From Anthonomus grandis grandis (taxonomy: Eukaryota > Arthropoda > Insecta > Coleoptera > Curculionidae): a stretch of DNA of 64,000 bases. The stretch lies in assembly GCF_022605725.1 (NCBI RefSeq), contig NC_065549.1, forward strand, positions 36,595,690 through 36,659,689. The letters are read 5' to 3'. The notes beneath the pieces are model-generated. The model ran no database searches. It was given only the letters and a program-made list of their open reading frames with translations, and was not told where the DNA came from. The position numbers and the translations under genes are program-made. Positions 54,619-64,000 of this stretch are shown piece by piece. Numbering within the stretch: position 1 is the stretch's first letter; every line of letters begins with the position of its first letter.

Positions 54619-55257
54619 ATATACTACACTATATGTACCACTATATTACCAGTAGTCTAAGTGCCAGCGGGAGACTGCAAGCTGATTGTCAAGCTTAAGT
54701 TTTTAAGCTAAAAAAAATTATTTTTGCTTAACTCGTTCTAAGTTTAAATTCTTCAGCGCAGTCCTATCTTTCGTTGATCATGGCGCCTAGATTAAAAGTC
54801 GTGATACTTGCTCTAAAAATTTGCGGTATTAATGATAGGCTGGTAACCTATTACCATAAGTTTGGCCTTCATAGCGTTGATTTTAAGAAACGTTTACCTA
54901 ATTTTTATAAACATTTTAAAATATTACTCTTTAAGTCTTTACTGATAATCTTGTAGTAAAGAGCTTGTACAATGGTATAAATGAAATCATTGAGTCCATT
55001 TTGCAAAAGTACAAGGCATACCAAAAAGTAATTGGCCTCTCATGGTTATAACACATGCTTTTAATATGTTGGCAACATTGCCGTGTAGACTAACTCCTAT
55101 TTTCAAAATACTCTGCAATCTTCTACCTCGTTGCGATTTTTAAAGAGAAGAAAACTGTTTGTGGTGATAGTCATGAATAGTACGAGTGTGCACAAGTGGT
55201 GCCTCAAGTAAAGACTTCATTGGATGATTTTATTTATATCAACGTTTTAACTTTTCT
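54619..55257. other. Nothing recognised
   Basis: Spacer between the mariner nest and a mariner C-terminal scrap. It could hold decayed upstream parts of the latter but I see no motif. Confidence 0.3.
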
Positions 55258-55400
55258 TTAGATAGGAAGTTTTGAACCACCCTCCATATTCTCCTGACCT
55301 AGTGCTTTTAGGTTTTTATCTCTCCAATTTCCTGAAGCACATTGGTCACACAGATTTTCAACGGACGAAGAACCGAAGGTTCTCAATGAGGCTCACTTCT
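55258..55400 (+). pseudogene. Classical mariner (DD34D) transposase C-terminal scrap
   Basis: The plus strand reads VLNHPPYSPDLVLLGFYLSN and FLKHIGHTDFQRT, against the canonical HPPYSPDLAPSDFHLF--L and FL-G-RF-T. The third catalytic Asp is Gly. It is cut at about 55400 by an RTE remnant on the other strand. Confidence 0.75.
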
Positions 55401-56210
55401 CTTCTTCGATGCAGGCATACAAAAATCGGTTTCACGGCTCATAACTTTCCATCTGTCCATAACGTCTATCTCTAGTCTGTTATTCGAGCGATTCATGATA
55501 TAACATTCAGTAACACCAGTTCTCCTCGGCAGATCTTTGTTTTGGATTTGATCCCGCAACGAAACCCAAATATAGGCGTCTCCATTTTTTTGTTCGATTA
55601 TTCTCAGCTCCTGGCAGACGCGGTAGTTAGAATTAAGGTTTCTGCCCCGTAAATAAACACCGGCAAGACGCACTGATTGAAAACTTTTCATTTTAGTGAC
55701 ATTGGTACTTTTGCTCTAAATACATCATTCAGTCTTCCATAGGCAACCCAGGAAAGTTTAATTCTTCTCTTCCGCTCACATGTTTGATTGTCTCTGGTTA
55801 TTCTCATTTCATGACCCAGGTATACATAGCTATTCACAAGTTCTACCTTTTTTTCACTAAAAGACAACCTTTCATTAGGGACCAGGTTTGTCTACATGAC
55901 CTCTCATCTTTGAAAAGTTGATTTTTTAACCAATCTCAGAGCATACTTCCTGTAGTTTCTGTAGCATCTACTTAATATCTTTAAGGTTGTCTAACAGTAG
56001 TATTATATCATCCGCAAAGCGCAGATTTATTAGGTGTTGACCATCTATGTTCATATCCTTCTCTTTCCAGTGCAGTTCTTCCACTCTTTGAACTCCAGAA
56101 TGGTTATAAAGAGTTTGGCGACATTGTGTCTCCCTGCCTTCAATTTGATCAGTCGTCTGTGCAAATTTTTTTTTCTGTTCTGATTTAACTAAATATTTCC
56201 TTTTCATTCT
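55383..56210 (-). pseudogene. RTE-type LINE reverse transcriptase and C-terminus
   Basis: From 56207: VQRVEELHWKEKDMNIDGQH, LINLRFADDIILLLDNLKDI (FADD catalytic pair), then in other frames ELVNSYVYLGHEMRI, DNQTCERKRRIKLSW, a VFNQCVLPV-type block, and finally IWVSLRDQIQNKDLPRRTGV. Order and motifs match RTE elements, as in the other copy at 31.6-32.8 kb. Polymerase motifs before FADD are lost. It lies in the host intron between exons A and B, in the sense of the gene. Confidence 0.8.
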
Positions 56211-56680
56211 ATACTCTTTGAAAAACTGCTAATTTATAAAGAATTTCTCTTTCTCGCATCATATTTTGAATATTGAGAGTAATCCATTTGTTATCATGGA
56301 ATTGTGGTTTATTAATTATCGTCAATAGATAAAAAAAATAAGGAAAAAATCTGTATATATGAACCTGTAAAGCTGAACACCAACTCATTTGTTTTGAACA
56401 CCTACATATTAGTGGATTACCATTTTTAGAAGTGGATTATTATATTTATTGAATTATTGCAAAAAAAATATTTTTTTTAATAAAAAGATAATTTTTATTG
56501 TGCAAATTGGATTTTATAAGTACCTTAAGTTGTTACCATCAAAAGTATAGGTATTTGTATATACAATATGTAAATTATACAGTACCTAAACGCCCGGACT
56601 ATTCCATGCAAGTTAACGTAAATAGATCATCACTGACGTCACCTGTACCTAATTTTGCTACATATTGTATCAATCCTTAC
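56211..56680. other. Intron sequence, nothing recognised
   Basis: AT-rich sequence directly downstream of exon A in the sense of the gene. Confidence 0.4.
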
Positions 56681-56863
56681 CTAATTTTTTGGTATGATGA
56701 TTGATGTCCTATGCTACCATATTGTACTGGTAATCTATAGTGATAGGATAAATCACGTCTCATGTATGGATCGCTTGCGGTAAAGGTAGGTTTATTATAC
56801 CTTTCATATGTCGTTTGGTAGGAACTGTAGAAGGGTTCTTGTGGTTGCGGTTGGGGTACGTAC
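56681..56863 (-). CDS. Host gene, internal exon A (Tyr/Pro/Gln-rich)
   Basis: TTATTTACAG| opens the exon and AAATTAG|GTAAGG closes it (183 bp: one base, 60 codons, two bases). Only one of three frames is open: YVPQPQPQEPFYSSYQTTYE, RYNKPTFTASDPYMRRDLSY, HYRLPVQYGSIGHQSSYQKI. The two trailing bases join the first base of exon B as AGG (Arg), giving SYQKI-R-YSQMG. No known domain. It looks like a disordered region of a large scaffold or regulatory protein. The upstream exon, which must end in phase 1, was not found up to 64 kb. Confidence 0.7.
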
Positions 56864-57989
56864 CTGTAAATAAAGTTATATTCAATACAATTTTTGTAAT
56901 TTAATTAATACGTTATACATTTAACTTAAAAAAGGTTCAACATTGAAAAACCAATAACTGATGGCTAATTTAATCTTCTGTAATACTTTATTTAATGCTA
57001 GTTAATATGTTTTGGATGACGTCCATTCTCTAACTAAAATCTAACAGTAACGACCTACGTGACTTCGCTACAATACCAAACCGAATTGGCGAAGTCAATG
57101 AATGACAAATAATCGGCCGAAAGTTTCTGGCAATGTGGACCGGAAGTAAGTTTAAGTCTCTGGCGTGTGGCCAAATAATTTTGCAGGCTACAATCTTTTT
57201 CCTTTTTCTTTTTGTTATTCGCCTATTATCTTCTTCTACATCATGAGAGTTAGCAACGGAATCAGAGACGAAAATCAAATTTTTACATTCGCCCAAATAA
57301 GTTCTGCTCGATATATTTTCCATATTTATGGAAATTAATCCGATCTTTTAACACTATTTTAAAAGTTCAAAATTGCATTTTATTCTTTAAATACACACAT
57401 CAAAAAGATCTAGGGGCTGAAGTTAATAAAAGACAATTAACTAAAAATTTGGAAATTTATTTGTAAAATATAAGTAACAAAATTTTAAGAAAAGGTAATA
57501 GAAAAAAAAGTCTTTGGTAATAGATTGTGTGAATGCCGTTGTTCTTGTTAATACCAACTCGACATCTGTTTGGTATGCATTAAATTGTCAACGTCATCGA
57601 TTTGTAGCCATGGCTCTTGCATACAGTTCAGGAACTCCACCCCCTTGTCTGAAACACTATTCCTTGACTTAAAACATTCCTTTTCAATATATCCCATTTG
57701 CTCGATAGGCTTTTCTTCAACTGAACAAGTAAAAAGAGTAGTTTACCTTCTAATTCTGAACGATTTCCGCTGTTCTTACAACATATCTGTGTTTTGAAGC
57801 AGATTTTTTTAAAATCTTTATTAGTTATTAATTTCTTTTTTAAATCAATAATAAAAATATTCTCTTTGAGACAGGCAATTAAAATAAATTGACAAATGAT
57901 TATTTGAATAGCCTATAGAAAAGACAATAGTATTTTAAAAAATGGTAATTTTTTAGATATTTATCTACCCGGGGTAGCAGGGCATGCAT
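56864..57989. other. No gene I can support
   Basis: A minus-strand open frame of 97 codons at 57030-57323 has no recognised motif, no splice sites and no conservation I can recall, so I leave it unassigned. The rest is AT-rich. Confidence 0.3.
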
Positions 57990-58755
57990 CACCAAACTTA
58001 TAGACAAGAAAATGCCAATTTTGCTGCTCCTCAATGCAAAGCTAGAGAACACTGTGTGGTTAGGAGGTTTGTTTGAGGTTGACATAGCAAGCAGAGAAGA
58101 ATGGCCTAACAAAGAGGCTCGACCTCGAAAGAATTTGCAAATATGGTACACAGAATCATTCAAGAATGGCCCACACAGGGCTGTCAGGAGCTGGAGTGTA
58201 TCGTAGCGATACCGATCGAGGACAAGCTTTCTCACTTGGAAGACATTCGACAGTCTTTCAAGCCGTTTTTTAAAGTGTTCGACATTCTCGAGCACCAGGG
58301 CAGAAGTCAAAGAGGTCCCGGATACTGAAATAATAATTTACTCCGACAGCCAGGCTACATTAAAAGCCCTCCAAGCACCCAGGACCAGCTCCAAACTGGT
58401 TTAAGAGAGCAGGAATGCGCTAGACTCATTAGGTTGGGTTGGGTTGGAGGAAGGAGGAAGACGGTTCGAGTATGTTGGGGCAAGGCGGAGGAAACGGGAT
58501 CATTTTATAGGAAAATGCGAAGGATGGGCTAGGATCAGGAGAGAAACAATGGGTGATCCGTTCCTGCGAGAGGAACTAGAGGACCTTAACTGGAAAGGCC
58601 TGCTCTCCTTCATTAGGAGAACGGGTCGCCTGCTTAAAGTGACTGGAAGGGTGGTCAGCGGTGATGACAGGGTTTCAGGGGTTGGCGAAAAGGGACTTTT
58701 AGGCCTACCCGCCGGAGACTGTCCCCCCACCATTACTACTACTACTACTGTATAT
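57990..58755 (+). pseudogene. RNase H-bearing LINE (R1/LOA/I-type), 3' part with ACT-repeat tail
   Basis: Readings in shifting frames: ENTVWLGGLFEVDIASREEW, LQIWYTESFKNGPHRAV (YTDGS with Asp to Glu, frame kept), DTDRGQAFSLGRHSTVFQAV, IIIYSDSQATLKALQAPRTS (SDSQA with catalytic Asp), then after a deletion at about 58440 an open 105-codon frame, ARIRRETMGDPFLREELEDL and LLSFIRRTGRLLKVTGRV, the end block of such LINEs. The tail is CATTACTACTACTACTACTG at 58731-58750. GC content is much higher than the surroundings, pointing to a rather recent copy of a GC-richer family. Confidence 0.8.
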
Positions 58756-59647
58756 TTATAAAAACTTGTGGGTTTAAGGGTGAGATTTTAGGTGATTTGA
58801 GAAAAAACAATAAACAAATCATCAATCGTGACTCTTAGAACCTAGGTCTCATGCTGACAAGTTTACAAATGATCCCAATAATATTCCAAAATAATATGAT
58901 GGTTCATCTGCCGAACACTTATCTGCTGAACACTATTACGGAAATTTGTGTATAAGTCACAAATTTCCGTAATAAATATTAGATGTTAAGTGGAGTGATA
59001 TTATATGTCATGTTATCGGTTCTTTTGATAAATCCCTGCAAAATCAGAGTTTTCTTTTCTTTAAATTAATTGGTAATGGGTACTTAGCTTTGCGATTAAT
59101 GAACAAGTATTGAAAAATGTAAACATACTGAAAAGTCAATATTTCAAACCTAACAAAAAGTGGTCTGCAGTAACCTTTGAACTGAGCTTTAGAAGAGGAA
59201 AAAAGCAAAAGAAAAATATCAGATCAATGCTGATCACGTGACACTGTCTGGTATTTACTCTAACATCGCTAGAGAGGACCAGTCTCTAAGTCTTGTCCTG
59301 ATATATGCTCCAAAAATGTAATTCGAACCATAACCTGGCTTCGTATTTTCTCTATGTAAATTAGACTTAATTCATTGAAAGGGTACCGTCAAATGAGGTT
59401 AAGTGAATCACAATGGTAAAAATGAAGTCGGGTATTTTTGTAAAAAAGTCGAACAGCGCAATACAGTACTCTAACGACGTTTTGCGGGTTAACAATTTTA
59501 ATTGATTTTATTTAAAGACAATGTGAATGTTTATTTACTTAGACGTAATTAATGTGTTTATTAGATATTAATAAACAAATAACTGCTTTATATTTGGTCA
59601 AACTTTTTTTGTTAAATTTTAAGCATTTTTTTTTCAACAATTTCAAA
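58756..59647. other. Nothing recognised
   Basis: AT-rich, with a small inverted repeat around 58948-58975 (GAAATTTGTG / CACAAATTTC). It may contain the left end of the pogo-like element, but no tip could be set. Confidence 0.3.
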
Positions 59648-60180
59648 ATGGCCACTTTAGTGCAAGTCCCAAGGAAAATGCAATTATGACTAAGAATAAA
59701 TGTTCGTCGAGCAGTGGCAGCGGTTCTACAAGGTGATATGTCTATGAGGCAAGCTTCTGAAAAATTTGGGGTACCTTTTCATGACAAACACTTTTTAAAA
59801 TATGGTCGACAGTCTAAATGACGCGCAAAAGCTTCTACTGAAGGAAACCATCAAAATTTACGCCGACTGGCGATTTTCCTTGAAAAGTATAGATATTAGA
59901 GAGATTTAAGGTTTAGAGATTATATGTCAGGGATGGACTATTTCAAAACTTTCATGGGCAAAAGTAAAGACCTTAACCTTAAATTAGCCGAAAATACAAA
60001 ACACGTTAGAGGAGCATTAAGTTATAATGTCGTTCAAAAATCTTTTGAAAACTTGCAGATGACGTTGACAAATATCACAGTCCAAAATATTAATAATTAT
60101 TGTGATGAGACAAACTTTGTTGATGATCCCGGGTCGTTACTTTATTATTTTATCTACTGTTATAACTTTATCTAAGAAGA

Positions 60181-60280
60181 GGTGCAAAACATTCACACAG
60201 GTGAATGTTTTGCACCGATGATTCGCCCACTGAATCATCGGAGGCATCGACCGTCTCGGCACGGTCGGTACAATCGGCCG
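60181..60280. repeat. Three consecutive perfect hairpins at the left end of the Harbinger element
   Basis: GGTGCAAAACATTCAC-ACAG-GTGAATGTTTTGCACC (60181-60216, 16-bp arms), CCGATGATTC-GCCCACT-GAATCATCGG (60215-60241, 10-bp arms) and CGACCGT-CTCGGC-ACGGTCG (about 60249-60268, 7-bp arms). The second holds the CGCCCACTGAATC end motif in its loop and stem. Written here as arm-loop-arm. Confidence 0.85.
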
Positions 60281-60481
60281 GATTTGCTTCACCTATATTT
60301 AAATGAGGCCGCGCGCACTGAATCGGTTCGGTACGTTCGGTCGGTTCGGTTTTCTCCGGCAACGATCTCATATTGTGGGGAGGGCAACTTTTGCCGATTG
60401 CACCGAAAGCTTGCGACTATTTTTTTTGCATAGAGTGAGGAACTGTTTCAAAGAATTTTAAAAACCGTTGATTCGATAAAT

Positions 60482-60653
60482 ATGTCAAACGAAATTTTAA
60501 TAACCTGTTTGCATTTTAATAACCTGTTTAAGGACCTGTTTGCAGTTTTAGATTAGATTCTCATATTGTATGATAAACAAAACACATATTATCATGATGA
60601 TTTAAGGAAAGAAAACGCTTGGGAGGAGGTATCCAAATTAACTGGATGTTCTG
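60482..60653 (+). pseudogene. MADF-domain accessory protein of the Harbinger element, first exon
   Basis: From ATG 60482 one frame with a single TAG gives ILILYDKQNTYYHDDLRKEN and AWEEVSKLTGCSG, running into a consensus donor CTG|GTAAGT. This is the first part of a MADF DNA-binding domain (-LYD----Y----R---AW--I---). In PIF/Harbinger elements a MADF/Myb-like partner protein binds DNA and helps the transposase. A 19-bp tandem repeat (TTTTAATAACCTGTTT units, about 60494-60530) may have disturbed the upstream part. The second exon is missing. Confidence 0.65.
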
Positions 60654-60932
60654 GTAAGTGTCATTTATTATATCTTAAATCGGTGTTTTCGTTACTTACT
60701 GTTTATTAAGTTGGCATCATCAGGAGATTTTAAAACTCAGTTTTAATTATCTGAGGATGCCAACTTGGTCGGCGAAATGTGCGAGTGTGAAAGTTCTCGT
60801 TTTGGTATTATGTGGTGTACAACTCTTCCTTTAAATATAATTTATATTTTTACAAAAATACACAAAAAAGACAGCTTATTATATAGTTTCAAATGCACGT
60901 TGTTGTTATCATTTATTTTATTTGACTCTATA

Positions 60933-61165
60933 CAGGGTGTCCTACAATGAATGCTGGCTATCTATATCTCGTAAAGTAGAGTTCAGAAATTTTTAAAATT
61001 TGACAGTAAAGCAACGTTGAGGCGCAATTCAGCAAAAATAATTTTGAGATGGCGCAAAAACCAGTTCTCTTAATGATACAACCATCCTCTTTAAATTATT
61101 TTCTAAATAGTGGGATATAAAAAAATTAAGAGGGCGAAGGCATGATACTATACAAAATCACCCTG
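60933..61165. mobile_element. Possible mariner-type MITE nested in the Harbinger element
   Basis: A tip TACAGGGTGTCCTACAATG at 60931 and an inverted CACCCTG ending at 61165 bracket 233 bp directly beside the transposase piece. The two ends match only for CAGGGTG and the right TA is absent, so this is a weak case. The left tip alone is convincing. Confidence 0.45.
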
Positions 61166-61184
61166 AACATATTTTCAGTCTAAA

Positions 61185-61370
61185 ATATTTGAAAAACATT
61201 GCTTCGTCCTCCAGCAAATCATAAAATAGATGATGATATTCTCCGAAATCTCTTCTTTTCAAAAAAATATGCACTCAAAATCTTCTACGCTTTTCTACCG
61301 CTTCTACTTCGGCACAGGCTACTGCAATCATAACATCCTCTTCAGAATCTGAGAGACTGCTTTTTTTTTT
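61185..61370 (-). pseudogene. PIF/Harbinger transposase N-terminal exon
   Basis: The minus strand reads SDSEEDVMIAVACAEVEAVE, KRRRF, a stop where W is usual, VHIFLKRRDFGEYHHLFYDL, LEDEAMFFKYFRLKI. This matches the start of insect Harbinger transposases (-RRFWVH--L--R---GEYHHLF--L--DE--FF-YFRM). It is cut at 61185 next to the inserted CAGGG tip. Confidence 0.8.
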
Positions 61371-62330
61371 TTAAAAACGCTTAAACGGGAGCTTAATCAT
61401 AATACTTCTATATGCTCGAATAGTCGAACCACTTTTAAACGTCGTCGTGTCTTCGTTCTGCCGATTGTATGAGCGCTAGGTACCGACTGAACGAACCGAA
61501 CGTGCCGAACCGACCGAGCCGATCCGATTCAGTGGGCGCCCTTCTTTATCGTTTACTGCCACTGTATATCGTATGCAAGGCAAATCGTATAAAGGAGCAA
61601 AATACACAGAAGTTTGAACGGATGGTTTGTCTCAGATTTATTCGAAGATTAGTCTAAAACAATTGTCATGCCTTATTTCAGAAAACTTGCTGGACCTAAG
61701 GTTTTAAAAGGAAATAATTTATGTGCCGCATTACCACTAATGTTGTACAAGAATCTGAGAACAATGGAATTAACTTTATTCTACTAATTTAACCCCTCGA
61801 TATTGCTTATTTTAAGCTGAGTTTCCGAGGCTGCTTAAATAAAGTATTGAAAGGATTGGTTTAAGGTCCTAAGAAAATTCCATTGCTGGTTTTAAGGCAT
61901 GCAGAAGTTTTGCACTCAATTCTAGCAAAGTTTTAAATAAAACTCCTCGAAACCTACAGATTGAGGAAAATGCTGAAACCAATGATCGCGTTTGGAGTGA
62001 AACGATTTTAAGTCACCTAGAAGATTTAAAACTGCCCTCAATCAGCCGACAAACGAGAGAAAAAAAAATTGAAACTGGCAAGAATCGTGATTTGTCAAGC
62101 CTTAAGCCAAGGTTTGTTATTTAAAATAATAGAAAAATCTCTACAAAAAGGGTCATCTAAAAAAACCAAGGAAGATTTTACGCTTAGTGATTTTGAAGAA
62201 GTTATTGAAAATTTTAACTTTTTTTTGAGTTTGATCCAAAACCATCTAAATCAAATTATGACACTAACATGCTTGAGACAGAATCATCCATGCAACCAAG
62301 CGTTAGGGACTTATAGCAAAGTTCCCAACT

Positions 62331-63054
62331 GAAAGACGAAATCGATTCTTTATTAGAAAAATTAAATATTGTACAAAGACTTTTAAGACTGAGAAGGAAT
62401 TTACAATAAAACCATGCGAAGAAAGAGAAATTCGAAAAAAGGGTATTTTCTTCATTGAATATAGACGTCATTACCTAATCTTACTTTGGTTACCTTTAGA
62501 ATACAGATTTTGTTTCTTTTTAAGTGTTTTATTCCCTTTAAGCATTTTGTTCACTTAATCCACCCCGAAGCGGTGAGTGAACTTTTAAAGCTTTTTAGAG
62601 TATCATCCAGAATCTATGTTCCTTTTTTATATTTTTCGATATTATTGATTTCTCCATCAGTCCCCCTCCCTCTTTCTCAAGTCTCTTCACTATACGGCGG
62701 ATAAAGTTAACTTTAACCTTTAGAAGACTCTCGAAATTTTTCCCTAAAATGGTTATTATATAAATGAGCCTGTAAGTAGTTACTTGGCTTTATCTCCTTT
62801 TTTATACATGGGAATTACTCTACTAATTTTTTTTGTCTTCTGAAACAGCTCCCTTCTCTTTACCTAGGTTAAATAGAAATGTCAATGGAGAAGTTAGATA
62901 AGTATGAGAATATGTAAATGCATATGGGGATATGTAAAAGGGGACAATGAAAAAAAATGCCCAGTCCTATATTTCAGATTATAAAATGATCGAAAAAATG
63001 ATAAACCAAGATATACTTCTAATATAAAAAAAACAGGGCAAGATATTAAAAAGG
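62331..63054. other. Nothing recognised
   Basis: AT-rich. The first part may be the 3' flank of the pogo-like element. Confidence 0.3.
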
Positions 63055-63210
63055 TAATTAATTTACCTAAGATAAAAAATGTCCCTGTGCCAGATGGTAT
63101 ACGCCGCTCGGAGATACCAAAAGGGATTATTAATGAAGTATTTATAGCCCATTTTGGCGTATTTAATTAATTTTAGCTTTGGCACAGGTGACGTTCTAAA
63201 CAGAGTTGAA
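63055..63210 (+). pseudogene. LINE reverse transcriptase scrap
   Basis: The plus strand reads INLPKIKNVPVPDGIRRSEI, PKGIINEVFIAHFGVFN and, shifted, LALAQVTF. This fits the fingers block of LINE polymerases (I--LK--KAPGPDGI---ILK...L--LFN--L--G-FP). Only about 50 residues remain. Confidence 0.6.
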
Positions 63211-64000
63211 TGAATCTTGTATAAGTTATACCATTATTTAAAAGTAGTTGAGGAACATAAATAAAAAAAATTTCAATCAATATCCAGGCGAATCCCAAAA
63301 TACTGTTTTAAAAATACAGCAATGTGATATTGTCCTTAACATTATATCACAATATGGATTTCATGTTTCATATAAGTTGTTTTCAATTTCAAAGAATTTA
63401 TTTTGATTTGCAGATAGATATATTGTTTTTGTAGATAATGCTCTGTTTAAGACCTAAAAGGTCTAGTTTAGGAAATTAGGATTAGTTTTTGAAATAGGTT
63501 TAAGTTTTCTTTAGGAAACAGAAAGAAGTATATAATATTAGACAAACATAATTCGTTCAGCAGTAAAATTTAGATTTTTTTTAAAAAGAAGGTTTTTATA
63601 AATTTGTATAGAATATTTAATTTAGGTGTAGTTATATATTATTAGTCGAGAATCAGCACCCCGAAATTCGATCATGTACTGTGCACTCGAAGATATACTT
63701 TTGAAAAAATATGTACTATGTGGGAATGAGTTCACAAATGCAAAGCTGGAGGGCTCCATTAAATTAGCAATTGCAAAAAAGAAAAAAAAAATTTTTCGAT
63801 TATTTTGATTTATCGTAAAAAAACAATTTTTAGTGTTTAATTCGCGATTGTGACGCCGTTTTTCAATATTTTTTCAAAATTCTTGCAGCATTCGAAAGCC
63901 TAATCATTCTAGATTTCAACGCAATAATGAAAAAAATATTGTATTTGTACAGAATTTTTCAGATTATTTAAAAGGAGGCGCGGTACCAAACCTGAGGAGA
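63211..64000. other. Nothing recognised
   Basis: AT-rich sequence to the end of the window. Confidence 0.3.

Larger units (their letters stand above)
60181..61541. mobile_element. PIF/Harbinger element with MADF gene and transposase start, inserted in pogo
   Basis: GC-rich ends with CGCCCACTGAATC on both sides and runs of CGGTTCGG-type repeats: left at 60223-60354, right at about 61475-61541 in inverse orientation (GGGCGCCCACTGAATCGG). Inside are a MADF-domain exon on the plus strand and the transposase N-terminus on the minus strand, the two-gene make-up of PIF/Harbinger elements. The rest of the transposase is gone. The exact left border is uncertain because of extra hairpins at 60181-60241; no clean 3-bp target duplication was identified. 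Confidence 0.75.
59648..62330 (+). pseudogene. pogo/jerky-like transposase, split by a PIF/Harbinger element
   Basis: N-terminal half: NVRRAVAAVLQGDMSMRQAS and EKFGVPF (Psq-type helix-turn-helix, from ATG 59648 with one stop), then GMDYFKTFMGKSKDLNLKLA, RGALSYNVVQKSFENLQMTL (CENP-B-type second DNA-binding part) and NYCDETNFVDDPGS (first catalytic Asp) to about 60150. After the inserted element: LLPLYIVCKANRIKEQ, ERMVCLRFI, TIVMPYFRKLAGPKVLKGNN (second Asp region, D lost), a decayed middle, IAGFKACRSFALNSSKVLNK, and a VWSETILSHLEDLKLPSISR tail. The order is that of one DDE_1 protein. Beyond 62300 the frame at 62069-62332 is its decayed end. Confidence 0.8.

Noticed and set aside
57030..57323. 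97-codon minus-strand open frame as a gene or as an upstream exon of the host gene
   Set aside because: No donor in the phase needed to join exon A, and no recognised motif.
1..64000. CRISPR arrays, tRNA or rRNA genes, bacterial promoters and operons
   Set aside because: No regularly spaced repeats with unique spacers, no tRNA A/B boxes in a foldable context and no prokaryotic gene packing were seen.

Overview
This window looks like repeat-packed insect nuclear DNA. It is visibly AT-rich and has spliced exons with GT-AG borders. Its mixture of transposons is typical of arthropods: Tc1/mariner-type elements with TA target duplications and CAGGG tips, piggyBac, PIF/Harbinger, pogo, RTE, Jockey/CR1-like and RNase H-bearing LINEs, a Penelope-like element, and a gypsy element primed by tRNA-Leu. 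I cannot fix the order; a beetle is my guess. No rRNA, tRNA, CRISPR array or bacterial-style operon was seen.

Host genes are a small part. Three minus-strand exons at 56681-56863, 46451-46643 and 43245-43516 have matching splice phases and give 215 continuous residues of one unrecognised protein. A short acidic minus-strand first exon lies at 34468-34517 and ends in the same phase as the 43 kb exon, so it may be an alternative start of the same gene or the start of a neighbour. The introns between these exons are filled with transposons.

Layout: 1-1551 gypsy remnant; 3.4-7.6 kb Harbinger fragment and two mariner-type elements; 7.6-12.2 kb a decayed reading frame split by two DNA transposons; 12.6-17 kb LINE scraps and mariner remnants; 17-21 kb a mariner-type element hosting a piggyBac and a 120-bp insertion; 22-27 kb a mariner remnant and a nearly full Jockey/CR1-like LINE; 28.8-33.5 kb a Harbinger MITE, a Tc1 remnant, and a LINE split by an RTE with an inverted 5' part; 35-42.4 kb four mariner/Tc1-type elements; 43-57 kb the host exons with LINE, Penelope, mariner and Sailor-like (DD82E) insertions; 58-64 kb an RNase H LINE, then a pogo-like transposase split by a PIF/Harbinger element that itself holds a short insertion, then a LINE RT scrap.

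The most interesting unit is at 9444-12163. It is a complete-looking DNA transposon with 33-bp inverted ends and one intact two-exon gene (608 residues) whose D, D, E candidates sit around an ADGCGGQNKN core. I know this protein type only as an uncharacterised insect family (I associate it with DUF7869), and it is the only long transposase-like frame here without damage. A second notable pattern is that three mariner-type elements sit at the exact TA centre of longer palindromes.
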